From assembly GCA_003640385.1 (NCBI GenBank), contig RCAB01000006.1:310001-374000 (forward strand): a stretch of DNA of 64,000 bases, given 5' to 3'. Of the stretch, positions 39,616-52,845 are shown piece by piece (position 1 is the stretch's first letter; each line of letters starts with the position of its first letter). Position numbers and translations under genes: made by a program. The DNA comes from Setaria digitata (Eukaryota > Nematoda > Chromadorea > Rhabditida > Setariidae). The notes under the pieces were generated by a model. It was not told the origin of the DNA. It was given only the letters and a program-made list of their open reading frames with translations, and did not search any database.

Positions 39616-41993
39616 AACCGCTGTAGGATGAAATAAATGGATAGTTCCGGAATAGCGTTTGAAATAAGGAATTAGCACACTTGCTGTCTTTAGGATTGAT
39701 GGATTGCTTTCCATTTCAGTTTATTTTCTCCTCTGTGGTTCTTTTCCAATTCATGGTTAGAATTGGTGCCTCATCTTCATACATGTGTAAACACACCTAC
39801 GAGACGGTGCGGCTCTTTAATTACATCCATCAAATATAACTGCCATAATGATAATTAGGGATGCTGTTCCAGCACCTTACTTTAGCATTACGAGCAATAC
39901 TGCCAGACTCCAAAACCTTGTCCCGGAACTTTCGACATGCTTTGTAAGAAGCAACTGTTTTTGTTTTATTTTCATTTCTCCTCCTACACAGTTATATTTT
40001 CTTTCTTTTTCTCACAGAAACGTGTAACTATTAGTCACTTTGTTAACTGAGCAGTGATTTGTAAAAACTGCGAAACAAAAGTACTAGTAGATTCTGTAAG
40101 TGACACAAACGTTCATTATATCTGAAGATACTGTAATCCTGAACCCCTCGATTTGCCGCAAATATGCAAAATGCGAAATTTTATGTGGAACAAGCTAGCT
40201 TAACATTGAATAAAATTTGAATACACTGTATGAGAAAAAAAATTTCTTTTCTTTAATCCATTTTTATCTTATTAGACTATATTTGAAGTTATTAAGATTT
40301 GCAGCATTTTTTCTAAAACTAGCTTTTTAATTTTGCCATTTAAGAAAAAGTAGGTTTCGTCCTAAAATGAACAAATTAATTTTCTGTGCAACCAATTTTT
40401 TCCTGAAACATCATACTTGATCATTCCGTAAACTCCATTATAAACATGAATAGAAATTCACGTTTATAACGAAGTTCTCAATTCGATTTCCGTATTCCCT
40501 AGTTTTAGTCATTTGTTTTACTGATTAGTGCTCTATCCTGAACCCTTTGACCAGCTCAGCTTTTGTCTTCTATATGATAAAACATAAGTTGGCTGATTTC
40601 TGCTGTTGCGATCCATCTAACTTTACAGTTGTTTACAGATGAATTTTGCTAATGCAGTGCAGAGCTTTTCAGTTTCAGATCTGCATGAAGAGTAACGAAT
40701 ATCATAATCCACCTGTCGAGGGGCATATATCAGCTGCAAATGCAATGCAAGGTTTGCTGAATGGCACGGTATGAAGTGAGCATTATATCCATCTCGAACA
40801 CTCACATTCCAGATTTTCACTCAAACTTCCTCCTTAATCAGTAATCGTGGGGTGTGTTTTACACAACTTTCCCAATTTTTCTTTTTTGAAGTAGTAATAC
40901 ATTAGATTCAGAGTAAAGTTGTTTGCTCTGAATGTTTCCTCTTTTTACAATATTTCACATTTAACTCCCACCAATCTTTCTTGAAATAAGCTTTATTCAT
41001 ATTAAACTTTTACATTTCGTATTTCTAACTCATGTTTCTAAACTCCATGACTTTTATATGTCAGTCTAAACAATTTAATAGCGAGAAGCACTTTCCAGAA
41101 TGCTCCTTGTTATTAGATTCTTGAACAGTTCGTAAATTTCTCAGCACTTTTATTATATCAAATCACTCTATTTGGACAACGTAGTTTGAAATGATTCCGT
41201 AAGTAAATGTGGATATAAAAGCTCCATTTTTTTTTTTCTTTTTTTTTTCAGAAATAATGGCAAAAATGATTTTTCTTACCATCGATCCTTTTTATCACAA
41301 CTGATCGAAAAATTTATGTTTGCTTCTTATTGCTAAGGAGCTTTTTAATTTCGTAGTTAATCGGTTATTAGCTACTGAGAATATTTAGTGTCGGGGTTCT
41401 GCATCCCGTCTATTATACTTTTCTACTTAGAGTTCCTAATTTGTGCCATCACAGGAAATTGGGAATATTTAACAATACATGCAGTAAACTTGTGATTTAG
41501 TCTAAGTTTTATCCTTTTACTGCTTCTTTTTTTTATAAAAGCTCGACATTACCAAGCAAATTTGTTTAGGATTTGGTGTGGGAGATTTTAACCAAGTATA
41601 ATTTCACAGTTATACAAGCTGATTTTCCAATTATTTACGTATTATCTCAGCTTACACTTCTTCAGCTATCTACTGATCATATTTGGTTACAATTCAGAAA
41701 ATACTAAGTTTTTGTTCTAGACGTATATCAGATTCACATGGTTGCTTCAAATATCACTGAATTCTTCCTCCAACTTTTAATAAAACACTTTAATATTTGT
41801 TTTGGTTATTTTAAGTTCCATTTTAGATTGTGAGCTTGAAATTTATTTCAGCTTCTGTCTGTTGATGAGGTGTGGATGAGCCTATAATTACTTACAGTTG
41901 TATATGCTGCTCCCCTTAAATTCAACTTTAAGACGAATTGACAAAAAGGTCATTTACTGATTGAATATGCGTAGATTTGTAATGTGATATGAA

Positions 41994-42252
41994 TCAAAAT
42001 TTTTTTGCTGCTGAGGAACAATAACAAAAATCATTGTAGCTGAATTCGAAGCTCATGTGGTTATTGGAAATTAGATCAGAATTAGATTTAGAAGCAGAGC
42101 CACCGACGGCAACAGCACCAAAGAAAGACATCGTTATTATCTTGGTCATTGGACAGTAGCAACAGTTATTTATGTCATCAGTATCAGCGTTCACGATAAG
42201 ACTGTACGGATTTGTTCGATGTTGACAAACAGGTCGGGAAACTTGAATTTTT
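41994..42252 (-). CDS. orphan cysteine-rich exon, possible cystine-knot peptide
   Basis: On the minus strand, from an acceptor ATCTTAG near 42259, the frame reads GCSERKIQVSRPVCQHRT, then NPYSLIVNADTDDINNCCYC, a hydrophobic strand KIITMSFFGAVAVGG, a Ser/Asn-rich stretch, and FEFSYNDFCYCSSAAKKF before the stop. The CC...CxC spacing recalls the C-terminal half of glycoprotein-hormone alpha-2/CTCK proteins (ISQCC...then CxC), but the CxGxC ring motif that such proteins need was not found upstream on this strand. A second acceptor-like CGTACAG lies inside. No linked exon identified. Confidence 0.3.
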
Positions 42253-45200
42253 CGTTCGCTGCAACCTAAGATTGTCTTTTATAAATAAAAAAAGAAGTGC
42301 TTAAGGTTGGATCTTGTGTCTCAGAACTGTAAGAAATGTTAGAAAAGTATACCTTATTTCAACAGCATTAAAATTGAATTATAAATCAATTTTTAAACTA
42401 TATATATTGTTTTGAAAAGCATTGACTTATGTTTAATGAGAATGAAATCAGTAGTTGAATTTTATGGCCTTCAGTGCTTTTTTTAGGAGGGATGGCTGCC
42501 CTTATTTAATCTTTTCTGCAGGATTGCTCGCACATCCTCAGGCCGTATGTCTCAAAGTTAACCAGGGCTATGTTGATTCATTCATGAAGAAAATAATCTA
42601 GATGTGGGAATTTTTTAAAATTCTCCCATGAATTTAAAAATATAAATATTAAGTGCACACTGTTTCAGCATCAAAATTTTGGTGAAACATTAGTTATCCT
42701 TCGCCAACGTCATGCTCACTATCACTATGACTACGAATACTACTGATCCTGAATTACTGCAGTTACTTCATACTGTTTTTTCTTTATTTTATGCATGCGT
42801 TATGTCTTCATCAGCTTAGCTTTATTCGTTCTGCATACTTGATCACGTAATGTTGTTAATTAGTTCTAGATATAATAACGAGGAACTAACTGTTCAGCTG
42901 GATATGTCTCATTTTATGCCACAGGAAATCGATGTGTTTTATTGAAACTGAGATTGAATAGAGAATATTCTTTATACGTTACTAAGAAATTAAATCAAGT
43001 ACAAAGTGGAACTAAATATATCGCTAAGATCTGAAGCGTTTGAATTCAACAATCATTGCGGTAAATTATGCTTATGACAATGACGGTAATTCTGAATTCT
43101 GTCACGATAATAACTATGTGAAGCGGAGACATCGAGCTGTTTCCTTACTATATGTACCATTTCAGTAAGGTCACTAGTCAACTTCGGACGCTTCACTGAG
43201 TTTGATTGTTTGTAGAAGAGATTTTTATTTTCGTATAACTAATGTTTGTGAAATTTTAAGTGGAATTTAATTGAAATAAATAGGCAGTATTGACAGTCCC
43301 TAAGTGATCTGTAAGATCTTACTCAATCCATGCTAGGCAAATACCGTTAGTTACTTCATGAAATTTAAACAGAAAAATTACTCGAAACATCAAATGACAA
43401 ATAGAAGACTGCGTCTTGATTTAATAATGGAAATTAGAGAATTGAATTTATCAAAAGCCCATGCTACTAAAATACTGAATCAAAACGAACTCACTAGTGA
43501 GAAAAGTATGATGGTCATTTAATTCTGCCTAAATACCTAAATTAAATGATTTTGTTTGCAGATTACAGTAGTAGGCAACGGGGTGATTATAAAAGCGTCA
43601 GCAACTAATTATTTAGATGAGAGCAATTCTATTGGTAGAATATTCAAATAAAAATTTCTGTGCTCTTCAAGATTTTGCTTGACACCGTTACAATAACTAT
43701 TAACAGGCAGTAGTTTTTTTTTTTCATTATTGAAGTAAGTAAAATCCAATGATGTTACTTAGATTTGTCGTTGATTCATAAAGCTTCTGATTACTCTTCA
43801 TAAAATACTGATGTAAATTTTGATTATATGAATTGGTCTAAAGTATTTTTAGACATGAATTTCGATCAAATAATGATGCAAGTTAAGTGCTTTCTTTGCG
43901 AGATAGCAATGATGTAAATACCCTTGTCTAAAAAATTCTCAGGTTCAAAGCCTAGTGCACATCTAAAGTGTGAAATTAAAGCTTTAAATTCCCACGATTT
44001 CTTGAGGAAATTTTTGTTACTTTTCGAGTTGCATTCAGTAGGTATAAGTCAGGAACCCAAATTGTATCTGTAATTTTTTTTCTCAAATCTGTCTTCGGTG
44101 AGTTATTTCCCAATTATTTATATGCTCTATTGTTTTTTTTTTGTATCCCACTTTCAATTCAAGACTAGTTTTTCGTTGTTTTTAACCAGTTCTAATTTCG
44201 AAAATTCAATTTTTTAAGAAATGGTTTTTAGAATCCAGGAAAAGTTTATTTGGAAAACAGTAACATACAAAAAGAAAGAGGTAGAACTTCTAAATTTTTG
44301 AATGAGCTGTTTAATCTGTTTAGTTTCTGAATATTGCCATGTGTTTCTTATATCGCATATCGTTTAAATAAACTGAAACAATATAAAACTATTGTGGCAT
44401 TTCAGGTATTATATGACTACGACTGAAACATAGCAGAATGGATTAAAATAATTCTAAGAAAACTTAGGGTAGTTATTATATATAAATATTTGGCGAAATC
44501 TGTACAAAGCTAGTCGTTTTTCTTTTTTTTTTTTTAATTGTAGTAGCAAAATGATACACATATAAGGAGAATCCTTTATTGTTTAGGATTTCATATCTTA
44601 AATGGAACCGTATGAAATTCAACGCACGATATTATGGGATGTTTTAAAAATCTTATAAATATATCCTGCAATAACGCAAAGGAAAATCAAAATATAACTT
44701 TCTGAAGACAAAAATTAACTGTTACGTCGAACTGATCTCGGACTTTTAATAACAGTGCATTATCAATAGAGAAATTTAAAATAAAGAAAGGCAAATTAAT
44801 GATCTTACTAAATTTCAAAATAAAGTGTGGTTTATATTCCATTTATCACGAGATGTTCTATTAGGTGTCACTTCTGGTAAAGGAATGAAACTATTGATCA
44901 GCGTGTGAATATTCTCATCTCTGAGGTAACAGTCATAACAGACATATTTACTACTTGTTCGTCGTGAAAATATAATAATAAGGTGCATGCATATTATTTT
45001 GGATACTTCATTCTCATCCAATTGAACAATTAATTCATTTCATTTATTTGAAATATCTGTGTCTGCTTTTGCTTCCAAGTATGTTTGGGAACCATACTCT
45101 CAGTTGTGTGTTTACAGCAGTCTTGCTTTCCGCGTGCACAAGTAATTACAAACAATATCCGAAATTTTGAAAGGAAGATAAATGTGTTAAAACGATGTAC

Positions 45201-46988
45201 ATTTTGGACTACCGTCATCAAACTGATTTTTCTAAAAGACATAAATCACTGAATACACTGTAAATAAGTTGCTTTCGGAAAGTCCTGTTTTTTCACTTTT
45301 TCTACTCATCCTACTTTTAGGAAAGAATCAGATTAGTAATTCTTTGCATGTTTGAATAACAGTCTTTGTTTGTCATTCATCCGATTACCTGAGCCATTGA
45401 TAGGTATTCTTCAAACTTACCCTCATTAAATCGGAAAGTTTTTTTCATTTTCTATCATCTTATCTGGAGCTTGTAAACAAATTTCGTAAAGTAGTATGAG
45501 AAATTACTAGATTTTTTTACCACATGAAAAGAATGTAAATCACTTAATTTGGTAAAAAGGGGGTAAATGATAGCTGAAACAATTAGGTTTTACATTACCG
45601 TTAATAAATTGTTTCTAAAGTAATAAGTTGGTTGAAATTTTGAAATGAATTTTCATGATGAAAAAACTGAATAATTTGCTTCCTCTTAGGATTGATTCAT
45701 CATTGGTAAATGAATGAATGACATAGAAATAGTGAGCCCAATCAATCCCTTCTAAATCTTTTTAAAAACAATTTAGTAGAAGGCAAAATTGTGCTGCAAA
45801 ATGTTTTGTTTTGGAATAGTATTCTTGATAGTAGGGATATTTAGTGTAATTTTGATAATTGGCATATGATTGGTTTTAGCAAAAGAACTCAGCAGAAGGA
45901 ACGATTAACTGCATGAAGAAGGTGCGTTAAAAAGTTACCTGCTGAGTTTATTGCACTGTAAATATTTCGCGGAAAGACATGAAGTTTTGTATTAAATTAT
46001 AAAGTGTAATAGCCTTCTTATTATCTTTTCAAAGTTAAATACAACCAAGAACTGTAACTCAAATAATTAACTTCACCTTACAGGTCATTACCACCTACCG
46101 ACACCTCGTTGTTATCAGTGTCTACGCTGAAACTTCTGACAGTGATTATGATAATTATAATTTAATTTAAGCCAAAAATCTCTTTCGTCGATTTTCGAGT
46201 ATGCTTATTTACAAATGAATTTTGATGACATTAAGTTCGTGATTACCTACTAAAATACAACGAATATTTACTGCATTTTTTTTTTTTAACGAATAAAAAC
46301 ATTTTCGTTCTAAACATTGCACATTTTAGGCGAAGGAAAATCAAATACACATATACCACATCACTGAACTAATGCTATACTGAAATACAGTACTGAAGAT
46401 ACTCTTCGCAAAACACCGGACATGAAGAACCTGAATGACTACGCCTAGGTGATACCAGAGCACAGTCGAATGAATTTCCGAAAACTTGAAAGAAATCAAA
46501 AAAAAAAAGATTCTCATAACATCAGATGATCAAGAGTAAACTAATGAACTCACCAGTAGCGATTTAATTAAAAGGAGAAGTGAAATTGTTTAACAGCTAA
46601 TACTTTGAAGTGTACAGTCATGTTCCATCCCTTCAGAAAACAGAAAGAAATTTGTGATATTTTAACATTTTTGCCTATAGCGAATATGATGTTGTTACGA
46701 TATAGAGCATGTTATCAGTTTACAACTTGGTCATGATAACAAAAAGGATTTGCTCTTTTTTTGTACCGGTAAATTTATATTAATTTTTTTGTATTTGAAC
46801 ATGGAGCAAAACTTTTTTCTTTTTATAACAAATGATAAAGCGAAAGCTTTGAACCCGTTGTTTTATTCTTCTTTCCAATAAAGATTTATGATTCTAATCC
46901 AATACTCCTACCTGATGATCAGGAAAATACAACGAACCGCCCCATCTGACAGCAATTCATTTCTGAATAGCCGAATGAAGTTGAAAAG

Positions 46989-49900
46989 TCATTGTTTTGG
47001 TGGAATCCTTTGTGACTGTATCTCTTTTGGCAACAAAATGTCTGCTACCAGCGCAGACATCGATGTATTGCCGATAGATTGTTTGAAATAAAGCTCTGAT
47101 AGAATTGTTTCGAATTGTGGCATCGTTTCCAAGAGTACCATGCAGGAAATATAGCGAAGTGGTTGGCATGGGTAGGTGATTTGCTGGTGCTGTGCAAAAT
47201 TAAACGCCGTTAATTGTTCCATTTGTGGATTACGTCCTGAAATTTGTATGCATTCGTGACATAAATTAATTAAATTAATCGAGTAATTCCTGGGGGTTTG
47301 AAAAGTCAACTGAAATGATGCAGATAAAGTTTTGAAGGCACATAATTTCCTTTTCGTTTTAAATTGTCATGAATTAATACCTTTGATAAGACTTAGAAGT
47401 CGTAACTGGTTATATTCGGTAGAATCCAGCCTTAGCTGTTCCAATTGACTTACTGCTGACAAGAGCTTCATCCTCATTTGAAGATTAATCGTTCGCTCAT
47501 TTGCTAGAACACTACTTTGCAAGAAACGGTTTTCCACAGCAGAAAGCAGAAAGAGCACGCCCCATGAGGATGTAAATGCAGCAACCTTAAATTGTAATAA
47601 GTAAGAGCAGAGTGTTGTGAATTACTCTCAGGTAATATGCTCCAGCTAACTCCAATCGATTTGCAAGAGTGGTAAGATCTTAGGATTCGTTTGTTCTTCA
47701 TATATTGCCAACCATTCTGAAACTCCATATTGATCGGACGGGATGGTTTATGACAGAAATAACGTAGCAGTTTAGGTTTGGTTTCATGGTACCATAAAGG
47801 GTCGACTTATGCTCCTGCCTACATCCATTCATTTTACTTCATCTTTTTTTTCATGATTATAGCGGTATGAAGAAAAATGACATCGCCAGAAAGCCCCAGA
47901 AAAGCTTTCGCAAGTGTCACAGTCTAATTCATTCTTGAATTTTGGAGTACCAATGTTCTCGCAAGGAGGAGAAGGAAATTCTGCATAAATGAAGAAGGAA
48001 AGAGGAATATTGTTCTCAATTTTAATACTGCAGATTGCGTAAATCATGCAAAAAAATTAGTACTTGTTCTTGAGGGGATAAACAAGCGAAAGCAATCAGT
48101 GATTTGGACCAATGCAAAATTTGGAAAAATAAGCGAGCTGCAGCATCTTTTGTTGTTGATGATACTTCGTTAAGAGTGCAAGATACAGAGGAGTCTGATT
48201 CTGATCCAAATTCGGGCTGTAAAAAAAGTTTGTAAAGGAGCAAAATTTTTTTTTTGCTAATCTTAGCTTTACTCCAACTTATTTCAATCGAACTCACAGC
48301 GCATTCATGTGAGCAATCTTTTTTTTTCACTTAAGCATATAAACAAAACAAGCGAATCATATAAATGTTTGAAAGAAGGAATAATGAATAAGTCTTACAG
48401 ATCTTTCCCCAGCAGAAGATGAGGACGAATAAAAAGCGATATGCCTTCGTATGGTTGAATTCCTTGGACCTCTTTCATGTTGTACTGCTTCTTTATTCAT
48501 GCCTATTTCCAAACACTTCGTTAAACGGCAAGCACGACATTGGTTACGGTGTGTTTTATCCACTAGACACTTGCCCTCTTCGCCACCACCTCGATTTTTG
48601 CATACATATTGACGGTGCCGTCGGATAGAACGCTACAATTTAGTAGTTTCAGGTTACTTGATGATTATTCAAGTATTAATAAAAGTCAATTTAAAAAAGC
48701 TCTAAGAAATCCTAAAACATCATGAACAATTAAACCAAATATGAGTAAAAACCTTGAAGAAGCCAGCACAACCGTCACAACTAAATATTCCATAATGCTT
48801 TCCTGATGAATGGTCCTGGCATACCCGACAAGGCACGTCCAGAAGTATACGACCTGGAAGATTAATTTTACCAAAAATATTTTCAAAATCTTCCAGCCTT
48901 CGTTTTAAAAAACTTCAAATACTTTAAATCAATTTTGAGCAGTTTTTTTTCTTTTTAGTTTAAAATAAATAACCGGTATAAATGAATACATAATAAAAAA
49001 TTCAGCTCATGTCTTTGCTTTATTTTTCTTAAAGCTAAAATCAAAATTTTACGCATTTTTTTTAACACTCAAGTTAAACTAAATTTGAAAAATTATCAGT
49101 TTACAGCAGGTAACAAAAAACAAGCAAGAATGTGAAGCTATTTTTCGAAATTCGAAATTTTATATTATATTTGGTACATTTGTTTGAAAGTTTCAGGAAA
49201 TTTTGAAAAGTTTATACATGTTTATGTTTGTGCATATAAGTGTAATACGGTAGGGTGTATGCATTAGAAAATCATTTTCTGGATAAAACGTTGAGGACGA
49301 TAAGTAATAATGTGAAAAAGCACCCGAGGCAATGGTCCATTCTTCTGTTAGGATAAAATCTAATATCTCCTTCAAACCTAGTCAAAGATACGTCCAAACA
49401 AAATATTCATTCGGCCGATCATTTCACAATAATTATTTATTCAACAGCTTCTCACGATTGCTCTGCCTGGTTTTTAAGTTTTATAATCTAGTTTTTGTAA
49501 GTTAAAACGCAACCTATACAGTTCCAAAGATATTGTTTTTAGTACTTCTTTGATGAAAAATAGTCTTTTCAAACTGGATTTCAGGAATAAGAGAGAAATT
49601 ATAGTGTCGAGGAATGGAAACCTTGATTTTATTTGAAAATTAGTAATCTAATCAAGAATAGCAAATATGAATTAATCATACTTAAAAAACTTTGGTCATT
49701 TTCGAAATGTTGACTAAATTTTTTAGTTTCTAGTATTGAAAATAAACATTTAAAAAAAAAGTAGACGAGCATGAAATCTTCTTAAATTTCTAAAAATTTA
49801 TGATGACTCTAAAATATGATATGCCTGCTTTAAAATGTATTAATTCGATTTCTATGATCAGAAGTGAGCTTCTGATTCAGAACTTACCAAAATTTGTGGA

Positions 49901-52845
49901 TGACAAATTTTGCACCTAACTTTTGTTGCGTTCTCTCTTTATTCGGATTTTTTTAACATTAAAAAATAATTATTGCACTCTTTTCTTTTTCTCTCTACTA
50001 CCTTGTCTGAATAACTAAGTTTTTTGATACCGGCATATATAATATCCAAATTATATCTTTATAAAGTTAGTTCTTGCTTATTTTTGGCTGTTAGCCTTAC
50101 CACCTAACTGCATTTATTTTGCCCATCTATAAAAAATTGGAATTAAATAGAATTCTTTCTAATGCAATCCTTCTTCAAAGAAAAAAAAAAAAAAAAATTG
50201 GACTACAGAGAAGGAAGTAAGGAAGGATAATAAAAAAGGTTATAACAATTTGATTCAAGAAGATCAGAGCAAGATAATGAATCAGTTTCTTTTTTAAGAC
50301 TTTCGAAGTAAATCATTTTTTTGATCATCACTATAACTAATGCCTTTAATTATTTAACTCTAAAATTGAAATACTTTCATAATTTTATCTCGCTTTTTGA
50401 TTTTAAAAATAATAAAGCAAAAATTTGTTGCAGCAAACCACTGTAATAATTCCAAATAAGAAGTGAAATTATTTTAACTTTTTGTTTATGAATTACGACA
50501 TTTTTCATTTGTCACTTATCAAATATCAGCTTTTCTATCTATGTCTTTACGATTATTACTATCAGCCAATCCTGTTAAACAAATCTGAATAATTTGGTTA
50601 AGAGTATGATTAACATTAAGTAAATACTAATTGCAAAATATTGAGGAAGAGTACTAATAAACATTTCGAATGTCAGTGTGTGTTCCATTAATAGTGAAGA
50701 TTCTGAACTAAAGTACAATGTAAAAGTATCATTATTTTGTTGCATTAACAAAAACTTTCAACAGTAGGACTTTGAAAAAACGATATTCAGCCGTGAAACT
50801 GTTGTATAACTGCAATATACTTTGTTTGGATTACTTACAGCAGCAAAGTGGGCATATTTTGTTAAAACCAAGTTGTAATCAGAATAAAAAAAACTGGACC
50901 AATGTACATTATTTTATTAGGTAGATATATATACTACTGGCAAGTTGTGTCAAACTACATATTACGTAGTTTTTATAGAAATTCACATTCCATACCAGAT
51001 TTTTGCAAGGATAAATCAATTACTAATTTAATATATATTCACAACTTTCATTTTTCATATGATTGGTCTAGACGTAAAATTTTAAAGTGTACGCGTGATA
51101 GCGCAAGTTTTATAGGCTTAAGTAATGGTATCATTTCCATTTTACAGTCTAAGATCGCATCATATTCTTAGTTATATGTGCTTATTTGTTATATGTCCTA
51201 GAGCAGTTACATTATTTTGATTTTCTCGGCACAAGGATTCTTTATTTAATAATATTTTAATATTGAAGGATGTTTTTTCTCTAAAGTGACAAATAAATGG
51301 TTCATCTATTTTGAAAAATTTTTCATGTTTAGTAGTTCTGGAAATATTTTCCCTAGACTAAATAACTTTTTGACAATTAAATTGCTCTTATTATCATAGA
51401 GGTACCAATTACACTAACACAAGTGCTTAAAATTTTTTTTTTAAATTATTTAATGATAAATTGATCCATGGCAATGACATCGTATTCAAGGATTCAGAAC
51501 ATTCAAAACTACTCATCAAAGAGAACGCATAAAATATACAATACCACAATATATTTTTTATCTATAGAGCAAACAATCTTCTACATCTTCAACGATATAT
51601 TTTTTTTATAATTCCAGAAAGTTGTCACAGAAAGTTGCATTTTATTAAGAATTAAAAAACTATGCATCTTTAAAAAAAAAAAAATAAAAACTAAAAACTA
51701 TGCATAAGGAAGAATGCAGTATACGGTAATCAAAATTTTATTTAGTTCCTATTTTCAGTAATGGAAGTTGTAATACTAGTTCATCTGGCAGGTTTTCAAT
51801 TTTTTCTAAATATATAGGACTATCAAATCTATACAGATAGTCTGAGCAAAAATCCATGGACAGAATAATTCCTTCATAAAATCAAACAGATAAAAAAATT
51901 TACAAATTTTAAACAATTTTGATGTGAGAAAAATTGGTTCCATAATTTGAGAATGTGAAAAAATTGTACGGTTGGTATTAAGTCTTGCAAATAAATTAGA
52001 GTTTTGAAATTCATAAAACCTACTGATGTATTTGTATTTGTTCTGTTGGACTAGTAATAACATTTGCGTAAAGATATCTATCAAACGTTCTAACAAAAAT
52101 AGTTCGGTCTTAGATGTTTGTTCTCGAAGAATCCTGAATTCTTGAATGCACAAAAAGTAGACCTCTATAACGTAGTAGTTAGTTTTCCCGCATGGAAATG
52201 ATGCGTGAAAAGAAATTAGAGTAAGTTGCTATAGGGTAAGCATTGAATAGAGTAAAAAAATTCAAAATGTTTTTGCGGACTATTCAATAGAATATTATAC
52301 TATGAATCATCCAATTAGGATTTTTATAACAGATTGTTAGGAAACTAAATTTCTTAAATTTCATATTTCAATTTTTAAGGAGCACCAATTATCGTGATAT
52401 TATTATTTTGAGAAAGAAAGTAGACAACTATTTAATAAATATATTGAAAGCAATCGCAAGTCATTCAAACTAAAAAAGGAATATAGGTAGCTTGATGATT
52501 CCTGACGACAAGTTATTTGCTAGTCAAGTTCCAATTATTTCCTGGTATTTTAAAAGAGAATTAACAATTTGATTAATTTACTTTCAGCAAAAATATTGAA
52601 AATTAGATTAAATTAAATCGGTTTCAAAAAGTCTCGACTTGTCCTAGAACAGAAATGTAATTGTATTTTAAATGAATGCTGGCCAAAAACATACTTGAAG
52701 TATTCGTGGGTAGTCCAGAAGCTTGCATATATGCAAGTAGCCAATATCGCTGAGGCCACAAAGGAATTGTCGACGGATTGACTTGACGGCGAAAAGCAAA
52801 AAGTAAATGGGTAAGATTAGTGTTCGTAGGAAAGTTAACAAACAT
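46989..52845 (-). CDS. nhr-67: tailless/TLX (NR2E1, nhr-67-like) nuclear receptor
   Basis: Six exons (52845-52695, 48853-48753, 48632-48399, 48216-48064, 47585-47381, 47236-46989) give 364 codons. The DNA-binding domain is complete: [19 protein letters not shown]-box [41 protein letters not shown] and [26 protein letters not shown] and GPRNST point to tailless rather than PNR/FAX-1. The ligand-binding domain has [16 protein letters not shown] and [19 protein letters not shown], and an end with [20 protein letters not shown]. This is a transcription factor of neural and patterning development. The first exon was assigned because its donor phase completes [13 protein letters not shown], as in TLX (STSRILDIPC), across a 3.84 kb intron; its ATG is uncertain. 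Confidence 0.9.
48854..52694 (-). other. 3.84-kb intron of the tailless-like receptor gene
   Basis: AT-rich sequence with many A/T runs and no open frame of gene quality on either strand. Large introns in developmental regulators often hold enhancers, but no specific element is recognised. Confidence 0.55.

Larger units (their letters stand above)
37509..46988. other. 9.5-kb gene-poor AT-rich region
   Basis: No gene of a recognised family. It holds the GALNT 3' flank, a G-rich patch at 38197-38222, a possible three-exon secreted protein on + (37919-39615) and a cysteine-rich exon on - (about 41994-42252). Other frames are short and lack splice support. It could also hold regulatory DNA of the neighbouring developmental receptor gene. 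Confidence 0.5.

Noticed and set aside
40623..40820. Minus-strand 65-codon frame
   Set aside because: No splice partners and no family match; treated as chance.
44815..45242. Two minus-strand frames with Cys pairs, considered as upstream exons of the cysteine-rich exon at 42 kb
   Set aside because: No CxGxC ring motif and no convincing phase-compatible splice chain to 42252.
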